NCBI GenBank assembly: GCA_022823235.1
Contig: JAJDXO010000030.1
Coordinates: 62,001-126,000, forward strand
DNA: 64,000 nucleotides
Reading direction: 5' to 3'
DNA from: Rhodospirillales bacterium
GTDB lineage: Bacteria; Pseudomonadota; Alphaproteobacteria; Rhodospirillales; UBA2165
A program made the position numbers and the translations under genes. Within the stretch, counting starts at the first letter, position 1; every line of letters begins with the position of its first letter. This document shows, one piece after another, positions 1-8,063 of the stretch. The notes under the pieces were generated by a model, which made no database searches, was not told the DNA's origin, and saw only the letters and a list, made by a program, of their open reading frames with translations.

Positions 1-871
1 CCATGTCGGCCAGCTCCTTGAACTTCTCGGTCTTGATGCCGCAATCGACGCCGTAGAGGGTTTTGAGCGCCATCACGGTCTCTTCCATGGGCACGTTGCC
101 GGCACGCTCGCCCAGGCCCAGAACCGTGGACTGGATGACCTCGACGCCTTCGGCGACGGCCATGATGGTGTTGGCGACGCCGAGACCGTAATCCATGTGG
201 AAGTGGGCCTCGAGCGGCACATCCGGGAACCGCTTCTTCACCTCGCGGACGAAGTACGGCATGGCGTGCACGGACGTGACGCCCATGGTGTCGACCAGCG
301 CGAGGCCGTCCATGTGGCCTTCGTTGCCGACCTTCTCGATCAGGTCCATCACCCAGTTCAGATCGGACCGGGTAAAGTCGATCGGGAAGAACACCACTTC
401 CAGGCCCTGGTCATGGGCGAACTTGGTGCTCTCGATGGAGAGGTCGATGGCCCGCTCCAGTTCCCAGCGGTAGCCTTTTTCGATCAGGTGCTGGGAGGAC
501 GGGACCTCCATGATCACGCCGCCGACGCCGGCGTCGACGGCGCGCTTGACGTCGTCGACCATGCAGCGGGCGAAGGAATAGATCTTGGGGCCGAAGTCGC
601 GCTTGGCGAGGTCCTGAACCACGCGGGCGTCGTCGGGGGAGACCACCGGCATGCCGGCTTCGATCCGGTGGACGCCGGCCTCGGCGAGGCCCTCGGCGAT
701 ACGGATCTTGTCGTCGTAATCGAAGGCGAGACCGGCCTGCTGCTCGCCGTCACGGAGCGTGACGTCGTGAATGCGGACCTGCTCGGGGAACTTCCAGTCC
801 TTGGTCACTTCGTCGGCGAAGTTCCAGGGGCTGGTAAACCAATCGTCGGAAATCCATGGGGTGTCGGGCAT
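1..871 (-). CDS. HMGL-like / isopropylmalate-synthase-type aldolase, C-terminus cut by window edge
   Basis: About 290 N-terminal residues are visible; the gene runs off the left end. Reading from the ATG at 871, the protein carries the family motif LRDGEQQAGLAF near residue 39 and a metal-binding HFHMDYGLGVAN segment near residue 230. The usual form of the latter is HxHND, so an Asn is replaced by Met here. Members of this TIM-barrel family (HMG-CoA lyase, homocitrate and isopropylmalate synthases) make or break C-C bonds next to a carboxylate with a divalent metal. The start is supported by GAGGAGAA a few bases upstream. Substrate cannot be told; the catabolic surroundings favour a lyase-like or homocitrate-synthase-like enzyme over leucine synthesis. 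Confidence 0.8.
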   Translation of the reverse strand, partial: MPDTPWISDDWFTSPWNFADEVTKDWKFPEQVRIHDVTLRDGEQQAGLAFDYDDKIRIAEGLAEAGVHRIEAGMPVVSPDDARVVQDLAKRDFGPKIYSFARCMVDDVKRAVDAGVGGVIMEVPSSQHLIEKGYRWELERAIDLSIESTKFAHDQGLEVVFFPIDFTRSDLNWVMDLIEKVGNEGHMDGLALVDTMGVTSVHAMPYFVREVKKRFPDVPLEAHFHMDYGLGVANTIMAVAEGVEVIQSTVLGLGERAGNVPMEETVMALKTLYGVDCGIKTEKFKELADM

Positions 872-1045
872 TATTCTTCTCCTCGGGCGCCCGCGCGTCT
901 ACGCGGGCCAGACAGCAATCGGCAAAATAAATTTGAACTTATCCTCGCCGGGCGAAACGCGGCGGGAATCTAGGGAACGGGTTAGTGGGAGTCAACGCGG
1001 AAGCCCGTTGCGGAATCAACGGTTCCGCACCCCGGAGACCGCGGC

Positions 1046-1813
1046 TCAGACCGCGGTGTAGCCGCCGTCGACCAGAAGCTCGATACCGGTGACGAAACTG
1101 GCCTCGTCGCTCGCCAGAAACACGGCCCCGGCGGCGATTTCCTCGGGCTCGCCCAACCGGCCCATCAGCGTGTTGGCGTTGGCCTGCGCCTCTTCCTTGC
1201 TCGGCCACTGGCTGAAGAATCGCTCATCGGCGGTCGGCCCGGGGGACAGGGCATTGGCGCGGATGCCGTCCTTGGCGTGATCGACGGCCAGCGCCTTGGC
1301 GAGGCTGACCATGGCGCCCTTCTGGGAAGCGTACCAGGTGCGGCCGGGTTTGGGGGCGAAGGCGAGCTGCGAGGCCACCAGGATGATGCTGCCGCCGCCA
1401 CGGTCACCGGCGCCGGCGGCCATGACCGGAACCGCGTGCTTGGCGAGCAGGAACGGGCCCGTCTGGTTTACGTCGATGCTTTTCTTCCACTCCCCGACGG
1501 GAAGGTCCGGGGCCGGCTGGTAGGGGGCGTCGTAGATCGCGGAGGCGACGACCGTCGTCAGTCCGCCGAATTCGCGCTCGGCCATCTCGACCGCACGGAC
1601 CGCCGTTTCTTCGAGGGACACGTCGCCGATCAGGGCCGCGGCCCTGCCGCCTGCCTCGAGGATGGCGTTCTTGACCTCGCGGGCCGCGGCCTCGTTGAGA
1701 TCGACCAGCACCACCGCCGCGCCCTCGGCCGCAAACGACCTCGCGATAGCGCCGCCGATGCCGCCGCCGGCGCCCGTCACGATCGCAACCTTGTTCTCCA
1801 GCCGTCCACTCAT
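1046..1813 (-). CDS. SDR family NAD(P)-dependent oxidoreductase
   Basis: A 255-residue classical short-chain dehydrogenase, the usual length. The cofactor motif TGAGGGIG lies at residues 13-20 and the catalytic YASQK in the middle of the protein; the C-terminus ends VDGGYTAV, typical of the family. It would oxidise or reduce a hydroxyl/keto group with NAD(P). I chose ATG 1813 because the Rossmann strand then starts at residue 8; an upstream in-frame ATG at 1840 adds nine residues and cannot be excluded. It is divergent from the TIM-barrel/UPF0261 operon starting at 1898, so the 84 bp between them should hold both promoters. Confidence 0.85.
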   Translation of the reverse strand: MSGRLENKVAIVTGAGGGIGGAIARSFAAEGAAVVLVDLNEAAAREVKNAILEAGGRAAALIGDVSLEETAVRAVEMAEREFGGLTTVVASAIYDAPYQPAPDLPVGEWKKSIDVNQTGPFLLAKHAVPVMAAGAGDRGGGSIILVASQLAFAPKPGRTWYASQKGAMVSLAKALAVDHAKDGIRANALSPGPTADERFFSQWPSKEEAQANANTLMGRLGEPEEIAAGAVFLASDEASFVTGIELLVDGGYTAV

Positions 1814-1897
1814 GTCCTTGCGTCCGAAAGTGATGTTCATCCGGGATTTAGCTTCTAAACTTCGGGCGGACAATGGCGAAATTCCGGGGAGGGGTCC

Positions 1898-2737
1898 TTG
1901 AGCGGATTTGACCGAGACACCATTCGCGCGCGGTTTCAGGCCGAGCGGGAAGCGGGCCGCGCCATCTACGATGCGCTCTGCGGCACCGGCATCACCGCCA
2001 AAATGGCGGCCCGCGGCGGCGCCGACATGGTCACCACCCATGACCTTGCCTATTTCCGGATGCAGGGCCTCTCGTCCATGGCCGGGTATCTGCCCATCTG
2101 CGACGCCAACGAACTCACTCTCCACGTCGGCGAGCGGTCGATGATCAACGTGGTTTCGGGCTGCCCGGTGATGGCCGGACTGCTGTGCGTCGATCCGACC
2201 CGCGACATGCGCCGCTTCGTCGATCGCGTCGCGGCCGCCGGGTTCAACGGCATCATGGCCTGCCCGACGGTGGCCCTGATCGACGGCAAGTTCCGCGGCG
2301 ACCTGGAAGAGACCGGCATGGGGTTCGGCAGGGAAGTGGACGTGCTGGGCTATGCATCAAGCCAGGGCATCTACACCAAGGCGTTCTGCACCAGCGCCGA
2401 TGAATCCCTCGCCATGGCCGAGGCGGGCGTGGACAACATCATCGTTCACTTCGGCAACTCGTCGGGCGGCACCATCGGCTCGCAGACCGTGATGGCCGAG
2501 GACGACGCGATCGGGCGCGCCTCCGACGTCTGCGATGCCCTGGCATCCGGATACGCCGACCGGATCGTCACCTGCCACGGCGGCGCCATCGAGACTCCGG
2601 AGGACTTCGCGGCGTTCTGGGCCAAGGAGCCGCGGCTGGACGGCTATGTGGGCGGCTCGTCCGCCGAGCGGTTTCCCATCGAGGACTCGGTCCCGGCCGT
2701 CACCGCGAGGTTCAAAGAAATCACCAAGCCGGCATAG
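1898..2737 (+). CDS. PEP hydrolase-like TIM-barrel protein (C-terminal half of Tm-1 type proteins)
   Basis: A 279-residue protein of the family labelled phosphoenolpyruvate hydrolase-like TIM barrel. Visible features are the N-terminal GTGITAKMAARGGADM segment, the central SGCPVMAGLLCVDPTRDM segment and the C-terminal GGSSAERFP phosphate-loop-like stretch. The start is a TTG preceded by GGGGAGGGG. The next gene, three bases downstream, is the UPF0261 partner. In the plant resistance protein Tm-1 the two domains are fused; bacteria often keep them as adjacent genes. The biochemical role of the bacterial pair is not established as far as I know, so the enzyme name should be treated as a family label. 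Confidence 0.82.
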   Translation: MSGFDRDTIRARFQAEREAGRAIYDALCGTGITAKMAARGGADMVTTHDLAYFRMQGLSSMAGYLPICDANELTLHVGERSMINVVSGCPVMAGLLCVDPTRDMRRFVDRVAAAGFNGIMACPTVALIDGKFRGDLEETGMGFGREVDVLGYASSQGIYTKAFCTSADESLAMAEAGVDNIIVHFGNSSGGTIGSQTVMAEDDAIGRASDVCDALASGYADRIVTCHGGAIETPEDFAAFWAKEPRLDGYVGGSSAERFPIEDSVPAVTARFKEITKPA

Positions 2738-2740
2738 CCC

Positions 2741-3988
2741 ATGGCCGATCCCGTCCGCATTGCCGTTCTGGCGACCCTCGACAGCAAATCCGAGGCGGCC
2801 GGGCACGTTTGCGGCAGTCTCCGGAACGCGGGCGCCGAACCCTGGCTGCTGGACTTGTCCCTCCGGCCGCACGGCAAGCCGGGGGCCGCGATGACCGGCG
2901 GCGAGGTCGCGGCGATGGCCGGACGGACCTGGGAGGCACTGGGCGAGCTGGATCGCTCCGCCGCCGCAGAGGCGATGATTGCCGGCGGCGCCCGGGCATT
3001 GGCCGACGCCCAGGCGGCGGGGGAAATCTCCGGCGCCATCGGGATCGGCGGGGCCAATGGGTGTACCGTCTTTTGCGGGATGATGCGCGCGCTGCCGCCT
3101 ATGTTCCCCAAGGTGATGGTGACCCCGGTGGCGGCCACGGCCGCCGTGCAATGGTACGTGGCCGAGAGCGATATCGCCATGTTCCCGACCATCAGCGATA
3201 TCGTGATGAACCGGATTACCCGCTCGATCATGGAAAACGCGGCGCATGCCGTCGCCGCGATGGCGCGATCGTGGGAAGACCAGCGGGCCCGGACCGGGGA
3301 GTCCCCGCCGCTGATCGGCGTTTCGTCCTTCGGCAATTTGCAGGTCGCCGTCGACCGTATAACCGGTCAATTGCAGGAAGCGGGATACGAGGTCATGCAC
3401 TTTCATGCCTCGGGTCCCGGCGGCAAGGCGCTGGAGAATTTGGCGTCCCGCCGCGAGCTGGCGGGGGTGATCGATTTGACGACGTCGGAAGTGACCGACC
3501 TGCTGACCGGCGGGGTCTACAGCGCCGGACCGGACCGCCTGACGGGCGCGGCGAAGGCCGGCCTGCCGCAGGTCGTTGCGCCCGGCGCCATCGATCACAC
3601 CAACTGGTGGGTCGGCGAGTGTCCGGAGCGATTCAGGGACCGGGAGTTCTATCAATACAACATGGAAATCCTCCTGATGCGGACCAACGCCGAGGAAATG
3701 GCGGAACTGGGCACCATGTTCGCCGAGCGCCTGAACCGGTCGACGGCGCCGTTCGTGGTCCTGGTGCCGAGCCGGGGCTTCAGCCAGCACACCATCCGCA
3801 AGACCCACGATCTGGACGGCAACGAGATCGGCTCCTGGTTCCAGCCCGAAACCGACCGGCGCTTCACGGACGCCGTCGGCGACAAATTGAGCGCCGGGGA
3901 ACTCAAGGTGATGGACGTTCACATCAATGACCCCGAATTCGCCGATGCCTGCGTGGCCGAGCTCAGGCGTCTGATGGACCGCAACTGA
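2741..3988 (+). CDS. UPF0261 / Tm-1-like ATP-binding domain protein
   Basis: A 415-residue protein recognised as UPF0261 from its opening VLATLDSKSEAAGHVC, the glycine loop IGIGGANGCTVFCGMMRA and the later segment SDIAMFPTISDIVMNRITRS. The family corresponds to the N-terminal, ATP-binding half of tomato Tm-1. It lies between the TIM-barrel gene (3 bp upstream) and a flavoprotein (1 bp downstream), so the three are almost certainly translated from one message. What is known is the ATP binding of the plant homologue. What is inferred is that the bacterial pair forms one complex and acts on a metabolite that the flavoprotein then oxidises or reduces. Confidence 0.88.
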   Translation: MADPVRIAVLATLDSKSEAAGHVCGSLRNAGAEPWLLDLSLRPHGKPGAAMTGGEVAAMAGRTWEALGELDRSAAAEAMIAGGARALADAQAAGEISGAIGIGGANGCTVFCGMMRALPPMFPKVMVTPVAATAAVQWYVAESDIAMFPTISDIVMNRITRSIMENAAHAVAAMARSWEDQRARTGESPPLIGVSSFGNLQVAVDRITGQLQEAGYEVMHFHASGPGGKALENLASRRELAGVIDLTTSEVTDLLTGGVYSAGPDRLTGAAKAGLPQVVAPGAIDHTNWWVGECPERFRDREFYQYNMEILLMRTNAEEMAELGTMFAERLNRSTAPFVVLVPSRGFSQHTIRKTHDLDGNEIGSWFQPETDRRFTDAVGDKLSAGELKVMDVHINDPEFADACVAELRRLMDRN

Positions 3989-3989
3989 G

Positions 3990-5678
3990 ATGGCCGGGAT
4001 CGAAACCAGGTACTTCAAGACCGACGTCCTGATCATCGGCGGCGGCGCGGCCGGCACCATGGCCGCCTTCGAATGCGCCGAGGCCGGTGTGTCGGTCATC
4101 CAGGTCACCAAGGGCCGGGCGACATCCGGAACGACCACGGTCGCCCGCGGCGGATTTGCGGCGGCCATGGGCAAGGAAGATTCGCCCGGGAAGCACCTGG
4201 ACGAAATCCTCGAACATGGCGGCGAGCTGATCGACCCCGATCTGGCCCGCGCCTGGTGCGAGGACATCATCCCCATTGTCCGGGACCTGGAAGCGTGGGG
4301 CGCCGACTTCGTGCGCGGCGGCGACGGCGAGTTGGACCTCAAGATGTTTCCCAACCACACCCTGCCCCGCGCCGTACACCATCACGACACCACCGGCAAT
4401 ATGGTTACCAAGACCCTCTCCAGGCGGCTCCGGGCGGACGCGCGCATCGACAAGCACTCGCTGACGGCCATTGTCGATCTCGTGAAGGACGGGGACCGGG
4501 TGGCCGGCGCCTGGGGCGTCGATTACGGGGAAGGGTGCCTGGCGGCCTACGCGGCCTCCCAGGTCATTCTCTGTACCGGCGGCGGTAGCGGCCTGTTCTA
4601 TGTGAACGACAATCCGCCTCAGGTCACCGGCGACGGCTTCGCCCTCGGATTCCGGGCCGGCGCCCCCTTGATCGGGATCGAAATGATCGACTTTCAGGCC
4701 ATGTGCTGCGCGCCCGAGGAGCTGTTCGGCTTCGCGCCGCATCCGACCGGCTTCATCAATGCCGGCGCCATCTTCAGGAATCGGGACGGCGAGGAGTTCC
4801 TGAAGCGCTACTATCCGGATACGGCGGAGCGGAGCACCCGCAGCGAGGTGATCCTCGCCATGGCGCGTGAAATTCACGCCGGCAACGCCAGCCTCACCGG
4901 CGGCATCTATATGGATGCCACCCACGTGCCGAAGGAGACCATCCTGAAGGCCATCCCCCACGTCTACAGGACCTGCCTGCACCGGGGGATCGACTTGACC
5001 GAGACGCCCCTCGAAGTGGCGCCGGGCAGTCATACCTGGCTCGGCGGCCTGAAGATCGACGTTCACGGCAGGACCCCGATCGACGGTCTGTGGGCGGCGG
5101 GGGAAACATCGGGCGGCGTGCACGGCGGCAACCGCATTGGCGGATCCGCTTTGTCGGACGCCCTGGCCTTCGGCCGCCGGTCCGGCCGGGGCGCCGCGGC
5201 GGCTTCGCTGGATCACCGGGCTCCGGACGCCGTAAGCCTTCCCGAAGACGCGGCCCAAAACCTCGAAGCGCTGATGGCGCGGGAGGACGGTCCCCTCCAG
5301 GCCGAGGTCCGGCTGGCCTGCCGCATGCTGGCGCACGGGAAGCTGGGCCCGATCCGGGATGCCGAACAATGCGCCGCGGCCCTCGCCGAATATGAGCGTA
5401 TAGAGGCCGAGGACATCCCGGCGATGCGACTCTCGCCCGAGGCCGGGGTATCGGCGAAGACGCTCGGCCAGGAACTGGAGAGCGCACTCTCCATTCCCAA
5501 CCTCACGCTCCTGGGCCGGCTGCTGGCAACCGCCGCGGGCGCCCGGGAAGAAAGCCGCGGCGCTCACTTCCGATTGGATTTCCCGGATGCCGACGACGAT
5601 CGCTGGCGGGCGGTTACCCGGCTGGAACACGCGGCGGGCGGAAAAATCCGCTTCGAAACCGATCCGGTGAAAATTTAA
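3990..5678 (+). CDS. FAD-dependent fumarate reductase / L-aspartate oxidase-like flavoprotein
   Basis: A 562-residue flavoprotein of the succinate dehydrogenase/fumarate reductase superfamily. The FAD dinucleotide fold is at the N-terminus (VLIIGGGAAGTMAAFECA). The HHHDTTGN segment near residue 130 and the WAAGETSGGVHGGNRIGGSA segment near residue 370 are the family FAD/active-site motifs. A helical C-terminal domain follows, as in aspartate oxidase. No iron-sulfur or membrane-anchor partner gene is beside it, so a stand-alone soluble oxidase or reductase is more likely than a respiratory subunit. It closes the operon with the Tm-1-like pair; no base or codon change marks it as foreign. Confidence 0.85.
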   Translation: MAGIETRYFKTDVLIIGGGAAGTMAAFECAEAGVSVIQVTKGRATSGTTTVARGGFAAAMGKEDSPGKHLDEILEHGGELIDPDLARAWCEDIIPIVRDLEAWGADFVRGGDGELDLKMFPNHTLPRAVHHHDTTGNMVTKTLSRRLRADARIDKHSLTAIVDLVKDGDRVAGAWGVDYGEGCLAAYAASQVILCTGGGSGLFYVNDNPPQVTGDGFALGFRAGAPLIGIEMIDFQAMCCAPEELFGFAPHPTGFINAGAIFRNRDGEEFLKRYYPDTAERSTRSEVILAMAREIHAGNASLTGGIYMDATHVPKETILKAIPHVYRTCLHRGIDLTETPLEVAPGSHTWLGGLKIDVHGRTPIDGLWAAGETSGGVHGGNRIGGSALSDALAFGRRSGRGAAAASLDHRAPDAVSLPEDAAQNLEALMAREDGPLQAEVRLACRMLAHGKLGPIRDAEQCAAALAEYERIEAEDIPAMRLSPEAGVSAKTLGQELESALSIPNLTLLGRLLATAAGAREESRGAHFRLDFPDADDDRWRAVTRLEHAAGGKIRFETDPVKI

Positions 5679-5922
5679 TTCCGGCAAGAAAATTTACTTT
5701 TGGGATATCAAAATTTTGCGGTGGAATATCACCAGACCAATTTTTTCTGTGCTCCGTTTTCGCGATGTTCGCCAGGTATTTTATACAACATATTGAAAAA
5801 TATATAATATTTTAAGATTTTCGTTGTTGGAATGGTTCCAGGACCACGTCAAGCATCCCTATTGACTTTGAAGACGAATTTCTGCGATATTCTTCATAGT
5901 GATATTTCAGAAAGCGCTTGAG
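5679..5922. promoter_or_regulatory. AT-rich promoter region of the GntR gene
   Basis: This spacer is strikingly AT-rich compared with its flanks, with runs such as the TATATAATATTTTAAG-like stretch near 5800-5815. A possible sigma70 promoter is TTGACT at 5862-5867 with GATATT at 5886-5891 (18 bp spacing). That would place transcription start near 5898 and argues for translation from ATG 5923 rather than GTG 5899. No copy of the palindrome found at 17-30 kb is present here. Confidence 0.45.
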
Positions 5923-6624
5923 ATGCTTGATCGGCCGCAAATTCAGGATCAGACCGAAGACGCGCCGCAGGGATTGATGCGGGATACGGTGTATGACCAG
6001 ATCCGTGCGGATATTCTGAACTGTGATCTGCGGCCGGGCGCTCAGCTTCGGGAAAACGATCTCGCCCGGCGCTATCGGGTTTCCAAGTCTCCTGTCCGGG
6101 ACGCCCTGCTCCGACTTCAGGAGCAGGGTCTCATCGAAGTCCTCCCGCGCAAGGGTTACCGGGTTGTCCCTGTCTCGGTCTCCGACGCGCGGGAGCTTTA
6201 TGAGATGCGGATAATGATGGAAAAGGCATGTGCCCGCCGCGCCATCGAAGAGGCGAGCGACGAAGAACTGGCCACTCTCGATATTTTCCGGGCGGTGGAT
6301 GCCGACGGCCTCGCGGCATGGGTTACGTACAACCGGGACTTCCATTCCGCCGTCGCCAGGCTGTCCGGCAATACGCGGCTTGCGAAGACCGCCTGCGAGG
6401 TAATTGATCAGTTCGACCGCCTGACTTTCATGGGCGTTTCGGGCCAGCAGTCGTCGGCTCAGGGAAACGGCTCGGCGGAGAAGCTGGTCGCCGAACACGT
6501 AGCGATCATCGATGCGATCCAGGCGCGCGACAAGACCAGGGCCGCGAGCCTTATCGGGTCGCACATCAAGAAATCCCGGAAACGTTTGTTTGCCGTACTC
6601 GAGAACCCGCCGATCGTGCAGTAG
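5923..6624 (+). CDS. GntR family transcriptional regulator, FCD subfamily
   Basis: A 233-residue regulator from ATG 5923. Residues about 20-85 form the winged helix-turn-helix with the GntR signature LRENDLARRYRVSKSPVRDALLRL split across it. The rest is an all-helical FCD ligand domain with the expected metal/ligand positions in RDFHSAVARLSGN, EHVAIIDAI and the final SHIKKS helix. FCD regulators usually repress catabolic operons until a small carboxylate binds. It is followed 32 bp later by the molybdenum hydroxylase operon in the same direction, so local control is likely. It is also one of two candidates for reading the GTCTTATATAAGAC sites. A GTG at 5899 is an alternative start but lacks a ribosome site. 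Confidence 0.88.
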   Translation: MLDRPQIQDQTEDAPQGLMRDTVYDQIRADILNCDLRPGAQLRENDLARRYRVSKSPVRDALLRLQEQGLIEVLPRKGYRVVPVSVSDARELYEMRIMMEKACARRAIEEASDEELATLDIFRAVDADGLAAWVTYNRDFHSAVARLSGNTRLAKTACEVIDQFDRLTFMGVSGQQSSAQGNGSAEKLVAEHVAIIDAIQARDKTRAASLIGSHIKKSRKRLFAVLENPPIVQ

Positions 6625-6656
6625 GCGGTTCCCGACCCTTTCGACAGGGAGAGGAA

Positions 6657-7532
6657 ATGGAAATGAGGGCCTTTGATTTTGTATCCGCGGAGAACGCCGA
6701 TCAGGCGGTTTCTCTTTTGAGCGAACATGGTCCCAACGTCATCGTGCTCGCCGGCGGGACGGACATTCTCGTCGATCTCAAACACGCCAAGCACGACCCG
6801 GATGTGGTCGTCGACATTACCAGGGCCGAAGACCTGAAGGGCATCGAGGTGAATGACGAGGGGCTGCGCATCGGCGCCTTGGTCACCCACACCCAGATCA
6901 TGGATGACCCTTACATTCAGGAAAACTTCCCGGCGCTGGTTCACGCCGCCCACACCATCGGCGCGGTGCAGACCCGGAACCTCGGAACCCTCGGGGGCAA
7001 TCTGGTCACCTGCGTGCCGTCGATGGATTCCGGTCCCGCCCTGATGGCGCTCGAAGCCGAGGTGACGGTGGCCGGTCCGGACGGCACCCGCCGCATGGGC
7101 CTGGAAGAGTTCTTCGTCGGCCCGCGCAAGACCGTCCTCGAGCACAACGAAGTGCTGCTCGACGTGATCATTCCGAGGAAGAACCTGGGCAAGCCCACCG
7201 ACTTCCTGAAATTCGGGCTCCGCAAGGGCCAGGCGCTGGCGCTGGTCAATGCCGCCTCCGCCCTCTGGATCGGCGAGGGGAACACCTTCAAGGACGTGAA
7301 GATAAGCCTGGGCGCCGTGGCGCCGACGGTGATCCGCGCGGCCATCGCGGAGGACTTCCTCGAGGGCAGGGAAATCACGCCCGAGAACATGGCCGAAGCC
7401 GGCCGGCTGGCGGTCGAGGACGCCAAGCCCATCGACGACTTCCGTGCCTCGGCATCCTACCGCCGGGATCTGATTGCCGTGCTGACCAAGCGCACGCTCG
7501 ACAACGCCTATCGGCTCGCCCAAGGCAGGTAA
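6657..7532 (+). CDS. Molybdenum hydroxylase FAD-binding medium subunit (CoxM-like)
   Basis: A 291-residue FAD subunit of the xanthine dehydrogenase/CO dehydrogenase family. The first FAD loop is LAGGTDILVDLK near residue 32 and the second is TIGAVQTRNLGTLGGNL near residue 100, both standard. Its job is to take electrons from the iron-sulfur subunit. A strong GGGAGAGG ribosome site precedes ATG 6657. It is the first gene of an operon that continues with the 2Fe-2S subunit 25 bp later. No 4Fe-4S insertion of the 4-hydroxybenzoyl-CoA reductase type is visible. Confidence 0.9.
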   Translation: MEMRAFDFVSAENADQAVSLLSEHGPNVIVLAGGTDILVDLKHAKHDPDVVVDITRAEDLKGIEVNDEGLRIGALVTHTQIMDDPYIQENFPALVHAAHTIGAVQTRNLGTLGGNLVTCVPSMDSGPALMALEAEVTVAGPDGTRRMGLEEFFVGPRKTVLEHNEVLLDVIIPRKNLGKPTDFLKFGLRKGQALALVNAASALWIGEGNTFKDVKISLGAVAPTVIRAAIAEDFLEGREITPENMAEAGRLAVEDAKPIDDFRASASYRRDLIAVLTKRTLDNAYRLAQGR

Positions 7533-7557
7533 GCGGGCGGAGAAAAGGAGAACGGAC

Positions 7558-8040
7558 ATGACGGACGTTACGCTCACCATCAACGGGGAAGAACGCTCGG
7601 CATCGGTGCCGCCGGAGACCAGCCTGCTTCGGTTGCTCCGGGATGAATTCTATCTCACCGGATCCAAGCTCGGCTGCGATGTCGGCGACTGCGGCGCCTG
7701 CACGGTCATCGTCGATGGTCTTCCGGTAAATGCCTGCCTGATGCTGGCCGGCCAGGTGGACGGCAGGGATGTGGTCACCATCGAGGGCCTGGCGACCCTG
7801 GAGGACCTCCATCCGATCCAGAAGGCGTTCGAGGAGTTCGCGTCCCTGCAGTGCGGTTTCTGCGGCCCCGGCGTGATTATCGCCGCCAAGGGACTGTTGG
7901 ACAGGAACCCCGATCCGACCAAGGAAGAGATCAAGGACGCGCTCTCCGGCAATCTTTGCCGGTGCACGGGCTACACCAAAATGATCGAAGCTGTTCAGGA
8001 TGCGGCGCGCATTCTCCGCGGCGAGAAGGAAGCCGCCTGA
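7558..8040 (+). CDS. Molybdenum hydroxylase 2Fe-2S small subunit (CoxS-like)
   Basis: A 160-residue two-cluster iron-sulfur subunit. The N-terminal plant-type cluster ligands are in GCDVGDCGAC followed by a distal Cys in NACLM. The second cluster uses CGFCGPG and CRCTGY. The common form of the third motif is CGFCTPG, so Gly replaces Thr here, without loss of a ligand. It shuttles electrons from the molybdenum centre to FAD. ATG 7558 follows AAAGGAG. It is flanked by the FAD and molybdopterin subunits with short gaps, as expected for a heteromeric enzyme. Confidence 0.92.
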   Translation: MTDVTLTINGEERSASVPPETSLLRLLRDEFYLTGSKLGCDVGDCGACTVIVDGLPVNACLMLAGQVDGRDVVTIEGLATLEDLHPIQKAFEEFASLQCGFCGPGVIIAAKGLLDRNPDPTKEEIKDALSGNLCRCTGYTKMIEAVQDAARILRGEKEAA

Positions 8041-8063
8041 GGGCGCAGAGAGGAGCTTGAACC

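Noticed and set aside
2357-4360. 667-codon open frame on the minus strand
   Set aside because: It is the antisense shadow of the TIM-barrel, UPF0261 and flavoprotein genes, which have clear family motifs; long antisense frames are expected in GC-rich DNA.
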